Shown in pieces: positions 24,523-33,027 of a stretch of DNA of 64,000 bases. A model generated the notes under the pieces. The model saw nothing but the letters and a program-made list of their open reading frames with translations, was not told where the DNA came from and ran no database searches. The stretch is from Paenibacillus urinalis (GTDB lineage Bacteria; Bacillota; Bacilli; Paenibacillales; Paenibacillaceae), in the NCBI RefSeq assembly GCF_028747985.1, contig NZ_CP118108.1, positions 441,001 to 505,000 on the forward strand, given 5' to 3'. The first letter of the stretch is position 1; each line of letters opens with the position of its first letter. The translations under genes were made by a program, and so were the position numbers.

Positions 24523-25650
24523 ATGAATCCCTACTATCTGATGCAGCGTCTGGGAGAATCATGGGTTGCGGCAGATGAAGGCTTTACACAATTCTATGAG
24601 GTGCAGCCTGACACCTGGAATAAGGATAGAGATACTCCGATGATTCCAGGTGTTCGTCATCCGCTCATTCCCTATTTTAAATTCAGTCCACTGCTGGGTC
24701 AGCCGAAGCCAAACTTCTATTTATTAGGTATTCCTTATGCCGGAGGGACAAGCATTCATGATTCATCCGTCGGTTTGTTCGAGGACAGCCTCAGGGCCGA
24801 ATCGTGGAAAAGAACTGTGTACCCTGCTCTTGTATCACCCTATACTTCCGGTCTATATGACATTGGAACAGACCGGCGTTTGATGCAGGGCGTCATTATG
24901 CAGGATTTAGGATCGTGCGAGAAAGAGCTCTTCATTGGTAATGAATTGGGTGTGAGCTCGGCAGCCGTCTCAGAGGCAGTGAAGCTCTCGGTTGCAGAGC
25001 AGGCAGGGCTGTACAGTATTGGTGGAGATCATTCGATCACGCATATGCTCTTATCTGCATTTTTGGAGCATATAAACAAGCCGATTATTTTGATAGAGTT
25101 TGATGCGCACCATGATTGCGGCATTGACGCGCTGCATCATGATCGAATTCATCATGCCAATTTTGTACGCCATCTGCTGGCACAAGATGAGATTGCAGCG
25201 GTCGTACAGCTGGGACTAAGAGGGATCCGATCTGTGGATCAAATGTATACCCATGATAAGCTCATTCAAATTTCTGCAGAACGTTTGGAGCCGCAGACGA
25301 TCGAGCAAATACTTTCGGATCTGCGGGCTATTCATCCTGAGGCCGTGGCATATCTCTCCTTTGACATGGATTGTCTGGACCCCGGCACCTTCCCTCATGT
25401 CGACTTTCCGCTGAGCGGCGGACCTTCCTGGCACGTCGTGCTGCAAGCGATGGAAATGGTGCTTCGTTCCGACCTGTATTTCATTGGCGGCGATTTGGTT
25501 GAAGGTCAAGGCGTTCTCGCCTCTGATCGGCTGCCAGGGCAGATGGAGCTGGCCCTGCGGCTGATGGCCCACATGCTCGAGGGTCTGCATCAGAACCGGA
25601 TGTCTTGCGATTGCAGTCTACATATAGGAGAGATCTGTCATGAATCTTAG
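24523..25650 (+). CDS. Arginase-family ureohydrolase, possible peptide arginase
   Basis: A 375-residue enzyme with all six ureohydrolase metal ligands: His170 in GGDHSIT, Asp194, His196 and Asp198 in DAHHD, and Asp281 and Asp283 in SFDMDCLDPG. The first 60 residues extend beyond the usual arginase start and may bind another partner. Arginases hydrolyse Arg to ornithine and urea; OspR-type peptide arginases do so on ribosomal precursors. The cluster begins with a protein carrying 26 regularly spaced arginines, so action on that protein is an attractive inference. Free arginine or agmatine remain alternatives. The start follows AAGGAGGT. Confidence 0.85.
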   Translation: MNPYYLMQRLGESWVAADEGFTQFYEVQPDTWNKDRDTPMIPGVRHPLIPYFKFSPLLGQPKPNFYLLGIPYAGGTSIHDSSVGLFEDSLRAESWKRTVYPALVSPYTSGLYDIGTDRRLMQGVIMQDLGSCEKELFIGNELGVSSAAVSEAVKLSVAEQAGLYSIGGDHSITHMLLSAFLEHINKPIILIEFDAHHDCGIDALHHDRIHHANFVRHLLAQDEIAAVVQLGLRGIRSVDQMYTHDKLIQISAERLEPQTIEQILSDLRAIHPEAVAYLSFDMDCLDPGTFPHVDFPLSGGPSWHVVLQAMEMVLRSDLYFIGGDLVEGQGVLASDRLPGQMELALRLMAHMLEGLHQNRMSCDCSLHIGEICHES

Positions 25651-26623
25651 AGAATCGTTTGAGCTTCACCGAAATGCAGTACAGCTCGAGCTTGAGCAGC
25701 AGAGGGAGGCCGGCATCAAGCTGGGCTACTTCTATGCGCTTATGAATATTGCGAAGGAAATGAACCCGCTTGGAGGGCCGAGAACGGCTGAGGAGACATG
25801 GATTGATTATCTGTCCTTCTTGCGGACGGTAGAAGAGCATAAGAAGTCACCGTATTCCTTCTTGGAATGGGATGAGGTTCATGGACGAGAGCACGTGCAG
25901 CATACTCTTCAGGAGGGAGGGGCCTTCCTCACCTTTCACTATGGGTTTGTCAGACACAATATGGTGACGATTGGACAAGAAATCCGCAATGGCTATTACC
26001 GTGAGGGTCTTCCTTTTTATCTGGTAGCGGAGAGGGATACCGTTATGCAGGAGAAGCAGCTCGATAAGTGGGAGTCCATTCGTAAATATTCAAGAGCGGA
26101 GATGCTGAACTCCCAGGATGAGCTGATCGGCATCAAGCTGTATTCCCATTTGAAAAAAGGCGGCTGCTTCAGCTTGTTCGTGGACGGACAGACGGGCTAT
26201 AACACAGACAATTATCAGCTGCAGCTGCCGTTTCTGACATCGAATATACGAACAAGAAGCGGAATATTCCGAATATTGTCCAAAGCCAAAAAGCCGGTGT
26301 GTCTGTACTTCATGACCATGACGGCGGACTACAAGAGCCGGATTGTATTTCTTCCTCCGTTTCAGCCGAGTGAGGATGTTCAGCACATTGCAGAGCAGAT
26401 CTATGGTCCCTTTCGGGCTCAGCTGCTGCAGCAGCCGGAGCAGTGGCGATTCTGGGATCGTCATCATGAGCAGGTTCTAGCTTGGAAGAGCGAGGAGACG
26501 ACAGCTCCTTCCTCTCCTATTGGGCCTCCCCGGCTTGACTGGATCAGCCGGCCTGTTGAAGGCTTCGGCCAGCTCGGAATGAATTTGCAGCAAGCGGAGG
26601 TATACAACCTAAGCCTAAGTTAA
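25640..26623 (+). CDS. LpxL/HtrB-like acyltransferase
   Basis: A 327-residue protein related to the lysophospholipid / lipid A acyltransferase family. GGAFLTFHYGFVRHNM corresponds to the His-x4-acid-type active region, here H-YGFVR-H with no clear acidic residue at +5. CFSLFVDGQTG and LPFLTSNIRTRSGIFRIL resemble the later substrate blocks. Family members take acyl groups from ACP, which fits the cluster ACP. The acceptor could be the modified peptide (for example ornithine side chains) rather than a lipid; this is inferred. No membrane anchor is seen, unlike LpxL. It overlaps the arginase gene by 11 bases and has AGGAGAG upstream. Confidence 0.65.
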   Translation: MNLRESFELHRNAVQLELEQQREAGIKLGYFYALMNIAKEMNPLGGPRTAEETWIDYLSFLRTVEEHKKSPYSFLEWDEVHGREHVQHTLQEGGAFLTFHYGFVRHNMVTIGQEIRNGYYREGLPFYLVAERDTVMQEKQLDKWESIRKYSRAEMLNSQDELIGIKLYSHLKKGGCFSLFVDGQTGYNTDNYQLQLPFLTSNIRTRSGIFRILSKAKKPVCLYFMTMTADYKSRIVFLPPFQPSEDVQHIAEQIYGPFRAQLLQQPEQWRFWDRHHEQVLAWKSEETTAPSSPIGPPRLDWISRPVEGFGQLGMNLQQAEVYNLSLS

Positions 26624-26657
26624 GATTCCTGGACTTTCATATTAGGGAGGTGTCATC

Positions 26658-27983
26658 ATGTCCCATCGTTTCATATCAACGAGTCGAGGCAACGTATCTC
26701 TTCATTTAATGCCTACGACCAAGTACTATAACGCTTATTTGACGGTATCCATTATCAATAGCGGAGAAATTAATGAACAGATGTACTCCTTGCTCGGAAG
26801 GCTTCTCTGGACAGCAGGAGGCACAGGTCTGAGCGAATCAGCAAAAAGAGAACGGTTATGTATGCTGTACGGAGCAAGCTGTAAGTATCACATCGAGCAG
26901 AAGGGGTCCAATCAGATCCTTTCCTATGCTATTAAGGTCCTGCAGCCCGGCGATTCAGAGGCAGAGAGCTCACCCGCTAGGGAGGCGCTCAAGCTCTTAT
27001 CCGAAATAATGATGAGACCTTCCGGGCCCAATCGCTTTGATTCAGAGCGAATGAGGGAGGAAATGGATGGGCTTAAGTATGCGGTACATCGAGAGGCACA
27101 TGATCCAAGCTCCTTGTTAAAGAGCCGTTGTCTATCCTATATCGGCTATGCATCACAATCAGCGAATAGCTGTGAAGATGGTGAAGAGGACTCGTGGACC
27201 ATAGAAGAGCACCATATATATGAGGCTTATGAAAAAGCCATTCGTTTACCTATACACATCCACATTGTTGGTAATGTGTTGCCTGAACATTATACGGATG
27301 ATGTATTCTCCTGGTTCACACCGCAATCCTCTGCCGTACAAGAGCAAGGGGATCCGATTCTTATCTCATCTGCGAATCAAATAGCTTTGGGGAGCAGCAT
27401 ACCCGCCGGGAAAGAGCCTTCCCTTATGATTGAACACGGTAATTTTAATCAGTGTAAATTAAACATTACTTATAAGACCCATGTATCCTATGGTTCGCCA
27501 GCCTATGCAGCGCTTTTTGTATTTCATAATCTGTTTGCCGCCGGCCCCATGTCCCGGCTCAATCGGGAACTGCGAAGACGGAGCCAGCTTGTATATCAAG
27601 TGATGAGCGAGCTGGATCGATTCCAAGGACTGATGCATGTTCATACGGGTACGACAGTCGGCAATATGAGTGATATTCTCTCCATTATTGACAGAGAGCT
27701 GGAGCAGGTCGCCGATGGGAAGGTGGAAGCGGCCGAGATCACACAGGCGATTGAAGGAGTACTTCATTTCATGAAAGTCGGCATCGATCTGCCCGAACAA
27801 GAGATCGATATCCACCTGGATCAATGTCTTACGGGTGCCACAATGGATACAGCAGACTTCTTGGCACAGATCACAGCTGTAACTTCAGATGACATTGTAC
27901 ATATCGCTTCGAACCTTGAAAAAGCTGTAACCTGGGTTCTTTTTCCGAATGAGAATCTGGACAGAAGCGGGAAGGGAGCATAG
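26658..27983 (+). CDS. M16-family peptidase-like subunit without zinc site
   Basis: A 441-residue protein with the two-domain M16B (insulinase/MPP-like) architecture. The HXXEH zinc motif is absent from the N-terminal half. The C-terminal half keeps GPMSRLNRELRRRSQLVYQV, the Arg/Tyr-containing substrate motif. Such subunits pair with a zinc-bearing partner, as in mitochondrial processing peptidase or AlbE/AlbF of subtilosin. The partner follows after four bases. GGGAGGTG precedes the start. A precursor-processing role fits the repeat protein of the cluster. Confidence 0.82.
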   Translation: MSHRFISTSRGNVSLHLMPTTKYYNAYLTVSIINSGEINEQMYSLLGRLLWTAGGTGLSESAKRERLCMLYGASCKYHIEQKGSNQILSYAIKVLQPGDSEAESSPAREALKLLSEIMMRPSGPNRFDSERMREEMDGLKYAVHREAHDPSSLLKSRCLSYIGYASQSANSCEDGEEDSWTIEEHHIYEAYEKAIRLPIHIHIVGNVLPEHYTDDVFSWFTPQSSAVQEQGDPILISSANQIALGSSIPAGKEPSLMIEHGNFNQCKLNITYKTHVSYGSPAYAALFVFHNLFAAGPMSRLNRELRRRSQLVYQVMSELDRFQGLMHVHTGTTVGNMSDILSIIDRELEQVADGKVEAAEITQAIEGVLHFMKVGIDLPEQEIDIHLDQCLTGATMDTADFLAQITAVTSDDIVHIASNLEKAVTWVLFPNENLDRSGKGA

Positions 27984-27987
27984 AAGC

Positions 27988-29250
27988 ATGAAAATAACAC
28001 TCGATCAGGATGTGATAGAGCACTGTCTGCCGGGAGGCATGCTCATTCGGATTCTCCCAAGGCCGGAGCATGCCCACACGTTCACTTCGCTCAGTGTATC
28101 CTACGGAGCTATTCATGATGGACCGGAAGTCTCTGATTCACAGATCAGATCCGCTTCAATACATGCTCCTTATGGGACGGCGCACTTTCTGGAGCACATG
28201 ATGTTTTGCCAGCCCGGCCCCTCGGTTAATCAGCGTCTACGTAGGCAAGGTGCTTCGACTTCGGCTCTTACCAGGTACGATGTAACAACCTATCAGATGG
28301 CTTCTACAGATCAGTATTACAGCAACTTGGCTCTATTTATGGATTTGATCCTCACGCCTTATTTTCCTGAAGAGCGAATTCAATTAGAGAAGTCGATCAT
28401 CAGGCAGGAATTATCCGGCTATACCGATGAGACCGTATGGTTATGTATGCAGCAGCTTCTCTCCATGCTGTATGGGGAGAATCATCCACTGGCTATGGAT
28501 GTCGCGGGTACGCCGGATAGCATTGAAGGGATCCATGCATCCGTGCTGCATGAGGTCTATGGGACGTATTATACACAGAACCGGATGGCGCTGGCGGTAG
28601 CAGGTCCGGTTAAGGCAGATGCTGTCATTGATTATTTGGAGAGCGTAATCCCCGAACCAGCTGTGATCGCTCCTGCCTCAGGTGAACAGGTGGCTTTATC
28701 CAGGAAGCCCTCAATAGATATGTACCGTGAAACACAGAGGTTTCAGCCGATTCCGGTTGTTCAATTTGGCTTTGCAGCCGATCCTGCCTCTATGTCGACG
28801 AGAGAGCACGTCATGCTGATGGTTGGACTCGAGGCTCTCTTTGGCGAAGCTTCTCTGTTTTTTCAAGAGGCAGTTCATAACGGCTTGATCAATAAAAATG
28901 CAGCATGGGAGCATTATTATCGATCCTCATTTTCATTTTCCATTCTGAGCGGGTTCTCGATTGATCCCAAGCAGCTGTACAACCAGGTCGTCTCTTGTCT
29001 CATGGAGCTGCCGTATAAAGGCATCAGCGGGAAGGTACTGCAAATGAGCCGGATGAAGTGTATTGGCAGACATTATGCAGACCTCGATTCGCTCAAGCAG
29101 GCCTGCATGTATGTATCAGAATCGGCACTGATGAATCTGGATTATATGAAAATGGGAGAAATGTTCCTCCTGCCTTCAGATGAGGAAATACTGCACGCTT
29201 TGTATCAACATGCAGTCCCTGAGAAGCTGCGAATGTCAGTGATGACCTAG
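27988..29250 (+). CDS. M16-family zinc peptidase, catalytic subunit
   Basis: A 420-residue M16B peptidase. His66 and His70 in HFLEHM bind zinc, Glu69 is the catalytic base, and Glu141 in EKSIIRQEL is the probable third ligand. A GASTSALTRYDVTTYQM block follows the zinc motif, as in the family. The C-terminal half lacks a clear Arg/Tyr motif, which is supplied by the preceding subunit. Together they would form one processing chamber. M16 enzymes often cut near basic residues, which matches a substrate with Arg (or Orn) every five positions. I start at ATG 27988, after GGGAGC. Confidence 0.85.
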   Translation: MKITLDQDVIEHCLPGGMLIRILPRPEHAHTFTSLSVSYGAIHDGPEVSDSQIRSASIHAPYGTAHFLEHMMFCQPGPSVNQRLRRQGASTSALTRYDVTTYQMASTDQYYSNLALFMDLILTPYFPEERIQLEKSIIRQELSGYTDETVWLCMQQLLSMLYGENHPLAMDVAGTPDSIEGIHASVLHEVYGTYYTQNRMALAVAGPVKADAVIDYLESVIPEPAVIAPASGEQVALSRKPSIDMYRETQRFQPIPVVQFGFAADPASMSTREHVMLMVGLEALFGEASLFFQEAVHNGLINKNAAWEHYYRSSFSFSILSGFSIDPKQLYNQVVSCLMELPYKGISGKVLQMSRMKCIGRHYADLDSLKQACMYVSESALMNLDYMKMGEMFLLPSDEEILHALYQHAVPEKLRMSVMT

Positions 29251-29275
29251 CTGCTATAGTAATGGGGGTGAATGT

Positions 29276-29956
29276 ATGAGCTGCACGTTAGAGGTGTGGA
29301 TTCAGTACACTTCTGCCCAGGGGCAGTGTACACTGGCGCCTGAGCTGCGGAATGCCTTGAACGATAGTGAGGTAAAGAGAATGCTGCGATACCGAACCTT
29401 GAAGGACAGGACCCAGTTTGCCGCTTCAAGAGCTTTTTTAAAATACGTGCTCAGTCAGCACCTCGATTGTTCTCCCCAGTCAGTACAGCTGGAGTACCAT
29501 GCGAATGGGAAGCCCTTCGTCCGCCAAGGGATTGAATTCAATCTGGCCCACACGGATCAATTGACATGCGTTGCCATTGCAGGCAGCTGTCCTGTCGGTG
29601 TTGATGTGGAGCGCATGCGGGACATGCTGAGAGCAGAGCGAATCGCTTCCCGGTTTCTGACCCCATCCGAACGAAAATACTGTCTTGCCTCGAGTAATGA
29701 ACAGGACCGAACAAGAATATTACTACAGATGCTGACGCGCAAGGAGGCGCTCGCCAAAGCGACGGGGCTCGGGATCGGAGGCCGGTGGCTTAAGCTTAAT
29801 ACGCTTGCGGAGGATTATACCTGGATTCGGCATTCACAATTGGAATCAGGGGAGTCCTATACGACTCGTCCGCTCTATCTCTCGAATGATTACATTGGTT
29901 CGGTCTGTTATCTCGGCAGAGGCTCGATGAGCCTTAAATATCGAACAATACGTTAG
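29276..29956 (+). CDS. Sfp-type 4'-phosphopantetheinyl transferase
   Basis: A 226-residue enzyme that transfers phosphopantetheine from CoA to carrier proteins. GVDVERM and RKEALAKATGLGI, separated by about 50 residues, are the magnesium/CoA signatures. FNLAHTDQL is the preceding strand. It is the last gene of the co-directional run and most likely activates the ACP at 18256. It starts 26 bases after the M16 gene on an ATG preceded by GGGGGTG. Confidence 0.92.
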   Translation: MSCTLEVWIQYTSAQGQCTLAPELRNALNDSEVKRMLRYRTLKDRTQFAASRAFLKYVLSQHLDCSPQSVQLEYHANGKPFVRQGIEFNLAHTDQLTCVAIAGSCPVGVDVERMRDMLRAERIASRFLTPSERKYCLASSNEQDRTRILLQMLTRKEALAKATGLGIGGRWLKLNTLAEDYTWIRHSQLESGESYTTRPLYLSNDYIGSVCYLGRGSMSLKYRTIR

Positions 29957-30047
29957 CTTAAGCGCATTCCATATCTTGATCATGAGGGATGTGTAAATTA
30001 TGATGTAGAGGAAGTGAGCAAACGAATATAAAGGAGGCTTTATCGCA

Positions 30048-31856
30048 ATGATTAACTTTCCTATCCCGGACGTGGCTCAATTTTTCCAAACCAGTGTTAT
30101 TCGATATTTTACGGTTACCAAGGATGAATCCAGACTATTGTTTAACAGCAACTTGAACGGTCAGCCGAACCTGTGGGCTATGGACCTGCCCGGCGGCTTT
30201 CCTTACCCGCTTACATATGAGAATCAGTCAGGCAGCTTTATGAAGACAGACCCGAACGGCGAGTTTATACTCGCTGATTTTGACAAAGACGGTGATGAGA
30301 ATCTGCATCTGTATGTGCTGAAGCCGAGCGGCGGCAAGCCGGTTAAGATTGTGCCCGGTGAAGCAGACGATAAGTTCTATTTCGTGAAGCTGTCGAAGGA
30401 TGGGAAAAGAATATACTATGACACCTCCAAGGATAATCCGGTGTATCTGAATTCCAGATGCCTTGACCTTGAATCCGGGCAGGACGAGCTGCTTCATGAA
30501 GGAGCAAATAGACCGACTTATCTTGCAGCGATCAGCCCGGATGAGAAGCGCAGAGCCTATCTGAAGATGTTCTCAAATACACATCAGTCCTTGTTCATCC
30601 AATCGGATGGAGAGGCTGAGGTAAAGTATGTATTCCCTGAAGAAGAGGTTCAAGTCATTAGAAGCGTTACTTTTGTCGATGACGATACGCTGCTGTTTGT
30701 GACCAACCAAGGAAAGGAATTCTCTTATGCAGCTGAATATAACATCTCAAGGGGTGAAGTTAGAACGGTCCAAGCCTTTGATCAGGAAGAGGTTGGAGCC
30801 ATCGAGTGGCACAAAGAGTCTCAGACTTTGTATATGGTTACGAGTGTGGGAATTGAGAGCCGAATGTATGCTGTCCCTTATGGTGAAGAAGGGTATACGT
30901 CCGTTCCTCTGCCCGTTGATTTCGTAGAGCAGATATCGGTGGCTGAATCGGGAAATGTATATATTCTTGGCCGCGGGGCAGTGAAGCCCTTCAACATTTA
31001 CCGTCATGTGAATGGGGAGTGGGAGCAGCTCACGAATAACGTCGTCGTGGGGCTGACGGAAGAGGATTTGTGTTACCCGGATGTCGTTAGGTATACCTCC
31101 TTCGACGGAATGGAGATTGAGGCCTTACTGTTTAAGGCGAAGCCTGAAGCGGCTAACGGTTATACGGTCTTCTGGCCGCACGGGGGACCGCAGGCTTCGG
31201 AAGGTAAGTTTTTTAGACCGATGTTCCAGTTCCTTCTAGCCCGGGGTTATAACATCTTCGCGCCTAACTTCCGCGGAAGTGCAGGATATGGGGCGACCTT
31301 CATCAAGCTGGTGGAAGGAGACTGGGGTGAAGGCCCTCGACTGGACTGCGTAGCAGGTATCGAATGGCTGTTTGAACAGGGTATAAGCTCACCAGATCGT
31401 CTATTTATCGTGGGGGGCAGCTACGGCGGCTATATGACGCTGCTGCTTGCCGGACGTCATCCCGAGCTGTTCCGCGCAGCAGTAGACATCTTCGGACCGT
31501 CCAATCTGTTTACCTTCATTGAATCGGTTCCGGATTCATGGAAGCCGATGATGGAGCAGTGGCTGGGAGATCCGGTGAAAGACCGTGAACGACTGATCAA
31601 GGATTCACCGATTACTTACCTGAAGCAGATGGTGAAGCCGATGCTTGTCATTCAGGGAGCGAATGATCCGCGCGTAGTACAGGCTGAATCAGATCAGATT
31701 GTTACGGCGTTGAAGGAGCAGGGGACAGAAGTCGAATATATCGTTCTGGAAGATGAGGGCCATGGCTTCTCTCGTAAGGCGAATGAAATTCTTGTATATA
31801 CAGCGATGGCTGATTTCCTCGACAAGCATCAAGCGAGTGTAGAGGTTCATGCCTGA
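30048..31856 (+). CDS. S9 family peptidase (prolyl oligopeptidase-like)
   Basis: A 602-residue cytosolic serine peptidase or esterase. The N-terminal 340 residues form a beta-propeller-type region with WD-like repeats (for example FYFVKLSKDGKRIYYD). The C-terminal alpha/beta hydrolase has Ser in GGSYGGYMTLLLAG, Asp in GANDPRV and His in EGHGFS. Substrates are usually short oligopeptides. It is 91 bases beyond the cluster's last gene with its own AAAGGAGG, in the same direction, and no terminator was found between. It may thus be the last member of that transcript or an independent gene. Confidence 0.9.
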   Translation: MINFPIPDVAQFFQTSVIRYFTVTKDESRLLFNSNLNGQPNLWAMDLPGGFPYPLTYENQSGSFMKTDPNGEFILADFDKDGDENLHLYVLKPSGGKPVKIVPGEADDKFYFVKLSKDGKRIYYDTSKDNPVYLNSRCLDLESGQDELLHEGANRPTYLAAISPDEKRRAYLKMFSNTHQSLFIQSDGEAEVKYVFPEEEVQVIRSVTFVDDDTLLFVTNQGKEFSYAAEYNISRGEVRTVQAFDQEEVGAIEWHKESQTLYMVTSVGIESRMYAVPYGEEGYTSVPLPVDFVEQISVAESGNVYILGRGAVKPFNIYRHVNGEWEQLTNNVVVGLTEEDLCYPDVVRYTSFDGMEIEALLFKAKPEAANGYTVFWPHGGPQASEGKFFRPMFQFLLARGYNIFAPNFRGSAGYGATFIKLVEGDWGEGPRLDCVAGIEWLFEQGISSPDRLFIVGGSYGGYMTLLLAGRHPELFRAAVDIFGPSNLFTFIESVPDSWKPMMEQWLGDPVKDRERLIKDSPITYLKQMVKPMLVIQGANDPRVVQAESDQIVTALKEQGTEVEYIVLEDEGHGFSRKANEILVYTAMADFLDKHQASVEVHA

Positions 31857-31882
31857 CATTCTCGATTGAACTAACTGCACCA

Positions 31883-31923
31883 AAAAAAGCGATCTTCCCG
31901 CCGAGACGGAAGATCGCTTTTTG
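31883..31923. terminator. Bidirectional terminator
   Basis: AAAGCGATCTTCC at 31886-31898 pairs perfectly with GGAAGATCGCTTT at 31908-31920, with A and T runs on both sides. It ends both the S9 peptidase and the convergent nrdAB transcripts. Confidence 0.92.
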
Positions 31924-31980
31924 ATATCGTTAATCGTTTATCCGTTAAATGATTTATCGCTTGAAAGAACGCAGCTGATC

Positions 31981-33012
31981 TTACAGATCGTCGAATCCGT
32001 TATCATCACCGACTTTACCGTAGTTACGGGATTTAGCTTCGAAGAAGTCGGTCTTCGTTGCATTCAATGCCTCATCAGAGAACGGCTTGATCCAAGGCAT
32101 ACTGTTGACGTCAACGCCCTCGTATGCTTTGTCCATTCCCATCAGGCGAAGACGCTTGTTCGCTGTGAACTTGATGTAGTCTTCAAGCTCAGGAAGATTG
32201 ATGCCGCGTACTTTTTCCAGTGTGTAGTGTGCCCAATTGGTTTCGAGCTCTACTGCACGGTTGATTGTACGGTAGACATAGTCATTGTTCTCTTTTGTAT
32301 TCAGCTCTGGGTAGTCAGCCAGCAGCTGCTTGTAAACTTCAGCGAAGAAGTAGCAATGCTGGTTCTCATCCCGCTGAATGTAAGAGATCATCTGTGCCGT
32401 TCCCATCATCTTCTGATCCCGTGCCAGATTGTAGAAGAAAGCAAATGTACTGTAGAAGAAAATACCCTCAAGAATCATATCGGCAACAAGCGCCTCAAAG
32501 AACGTTTGCGGCGTAGCTTCGTCACGGAAGTTCTGATAAATATCCGCAATGAATCGATTCCGCTCCAGCAGAACCGGATCATGCTTCCAGTACTCGAAGA
32601 TTTCCTTCTGCTCATCCCACGATACGAGGGATGAGAGCACATAAGAATAAGATTGATTATGCACGACTTCCTGCTGGGCAATAATAGCGGAGATCGCCTC
32701 AAGGGAGGAATCGGTCAAGTATTCTCTAACGTCCCCGACGAACATGGTCTGCATGGAATCGAGCACGGCCAGCAGGCCGATGTTGATCTTGAATGTGCGC
32801 TGTTCTTCGGCATCCAGATGCGGGAACTGCTGAGCATCCTTGGACATTGGAATTTCGTCAGCGATCCAGTAATTCAGCAGCAGCACTTTATACAATTTAT
32901 ACATATGAGGCATGCGAATGTCGTTCCAGTTCAGAATCCCGGAGTTCTCGCCGTTAATGATACGGGTGGATTTATTCGGTGCCTCAGTGTTGAAGATCTT
33001 TTGCTCATTCAT
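31981..33012 (-). CDS. nrdB: Class I ribonucleotide reductase small (beta) subunit
   Basis: A 343-residue diiron protein that generates the radical for deoxyribonucleotide synthesis. Metal-ligand helices include IIAQQEVVHNQSYSYV and MILEGIFF with ISYIQRDENQHCYFF. The C-terminal acidic end (GDDNGFDDL) is the peptide that docks on the large subunit. It follows the nrdA gene with 15 bases between and has AAGGAGG before its start. The two genes form an operon without nrdI or nrdH in view, which argues against the usual class Ib set. Confidence 0.95.
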   Translation of the reverse strand: MNEQKIFNTEAPNKSTRIINGENSGILNWNDIRMPHMYKLYKVLLLNYWIADEIPMSKDAQQFPHLDAEEQRTFKINIGLLAVLDSMQTMFVGDVREYLTDSSLEAISAIIAQQEVVHNQSYSYVLSSLVSWDEQKEIFEYWKHDPVLLERNRFIADIYQNFRDEATPQTFFEALVADMILEGIFFYSTFAFFYNLARDQKMMGTAQMISYIQRDENQHCYFFAEVYKQLLADYPELNTKENNDYVYRTINRAVELETNWAHYTLEKVRGINLPELEDYIKFTANKRLRLMGMDKAYEGVDVNSMPWIKPFSDEALNATKTDFFEAKSRNYGKVGDDNGFDDL

Positions 33013-33027
33013 TCGGGTGTTGCCTCC

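Noticed and set aside
31921..32634. A 237-residue open frame opposite nrdB
   Set aside because: It starts inside the bidirectional terminator region and is antisense to a conserved gene.
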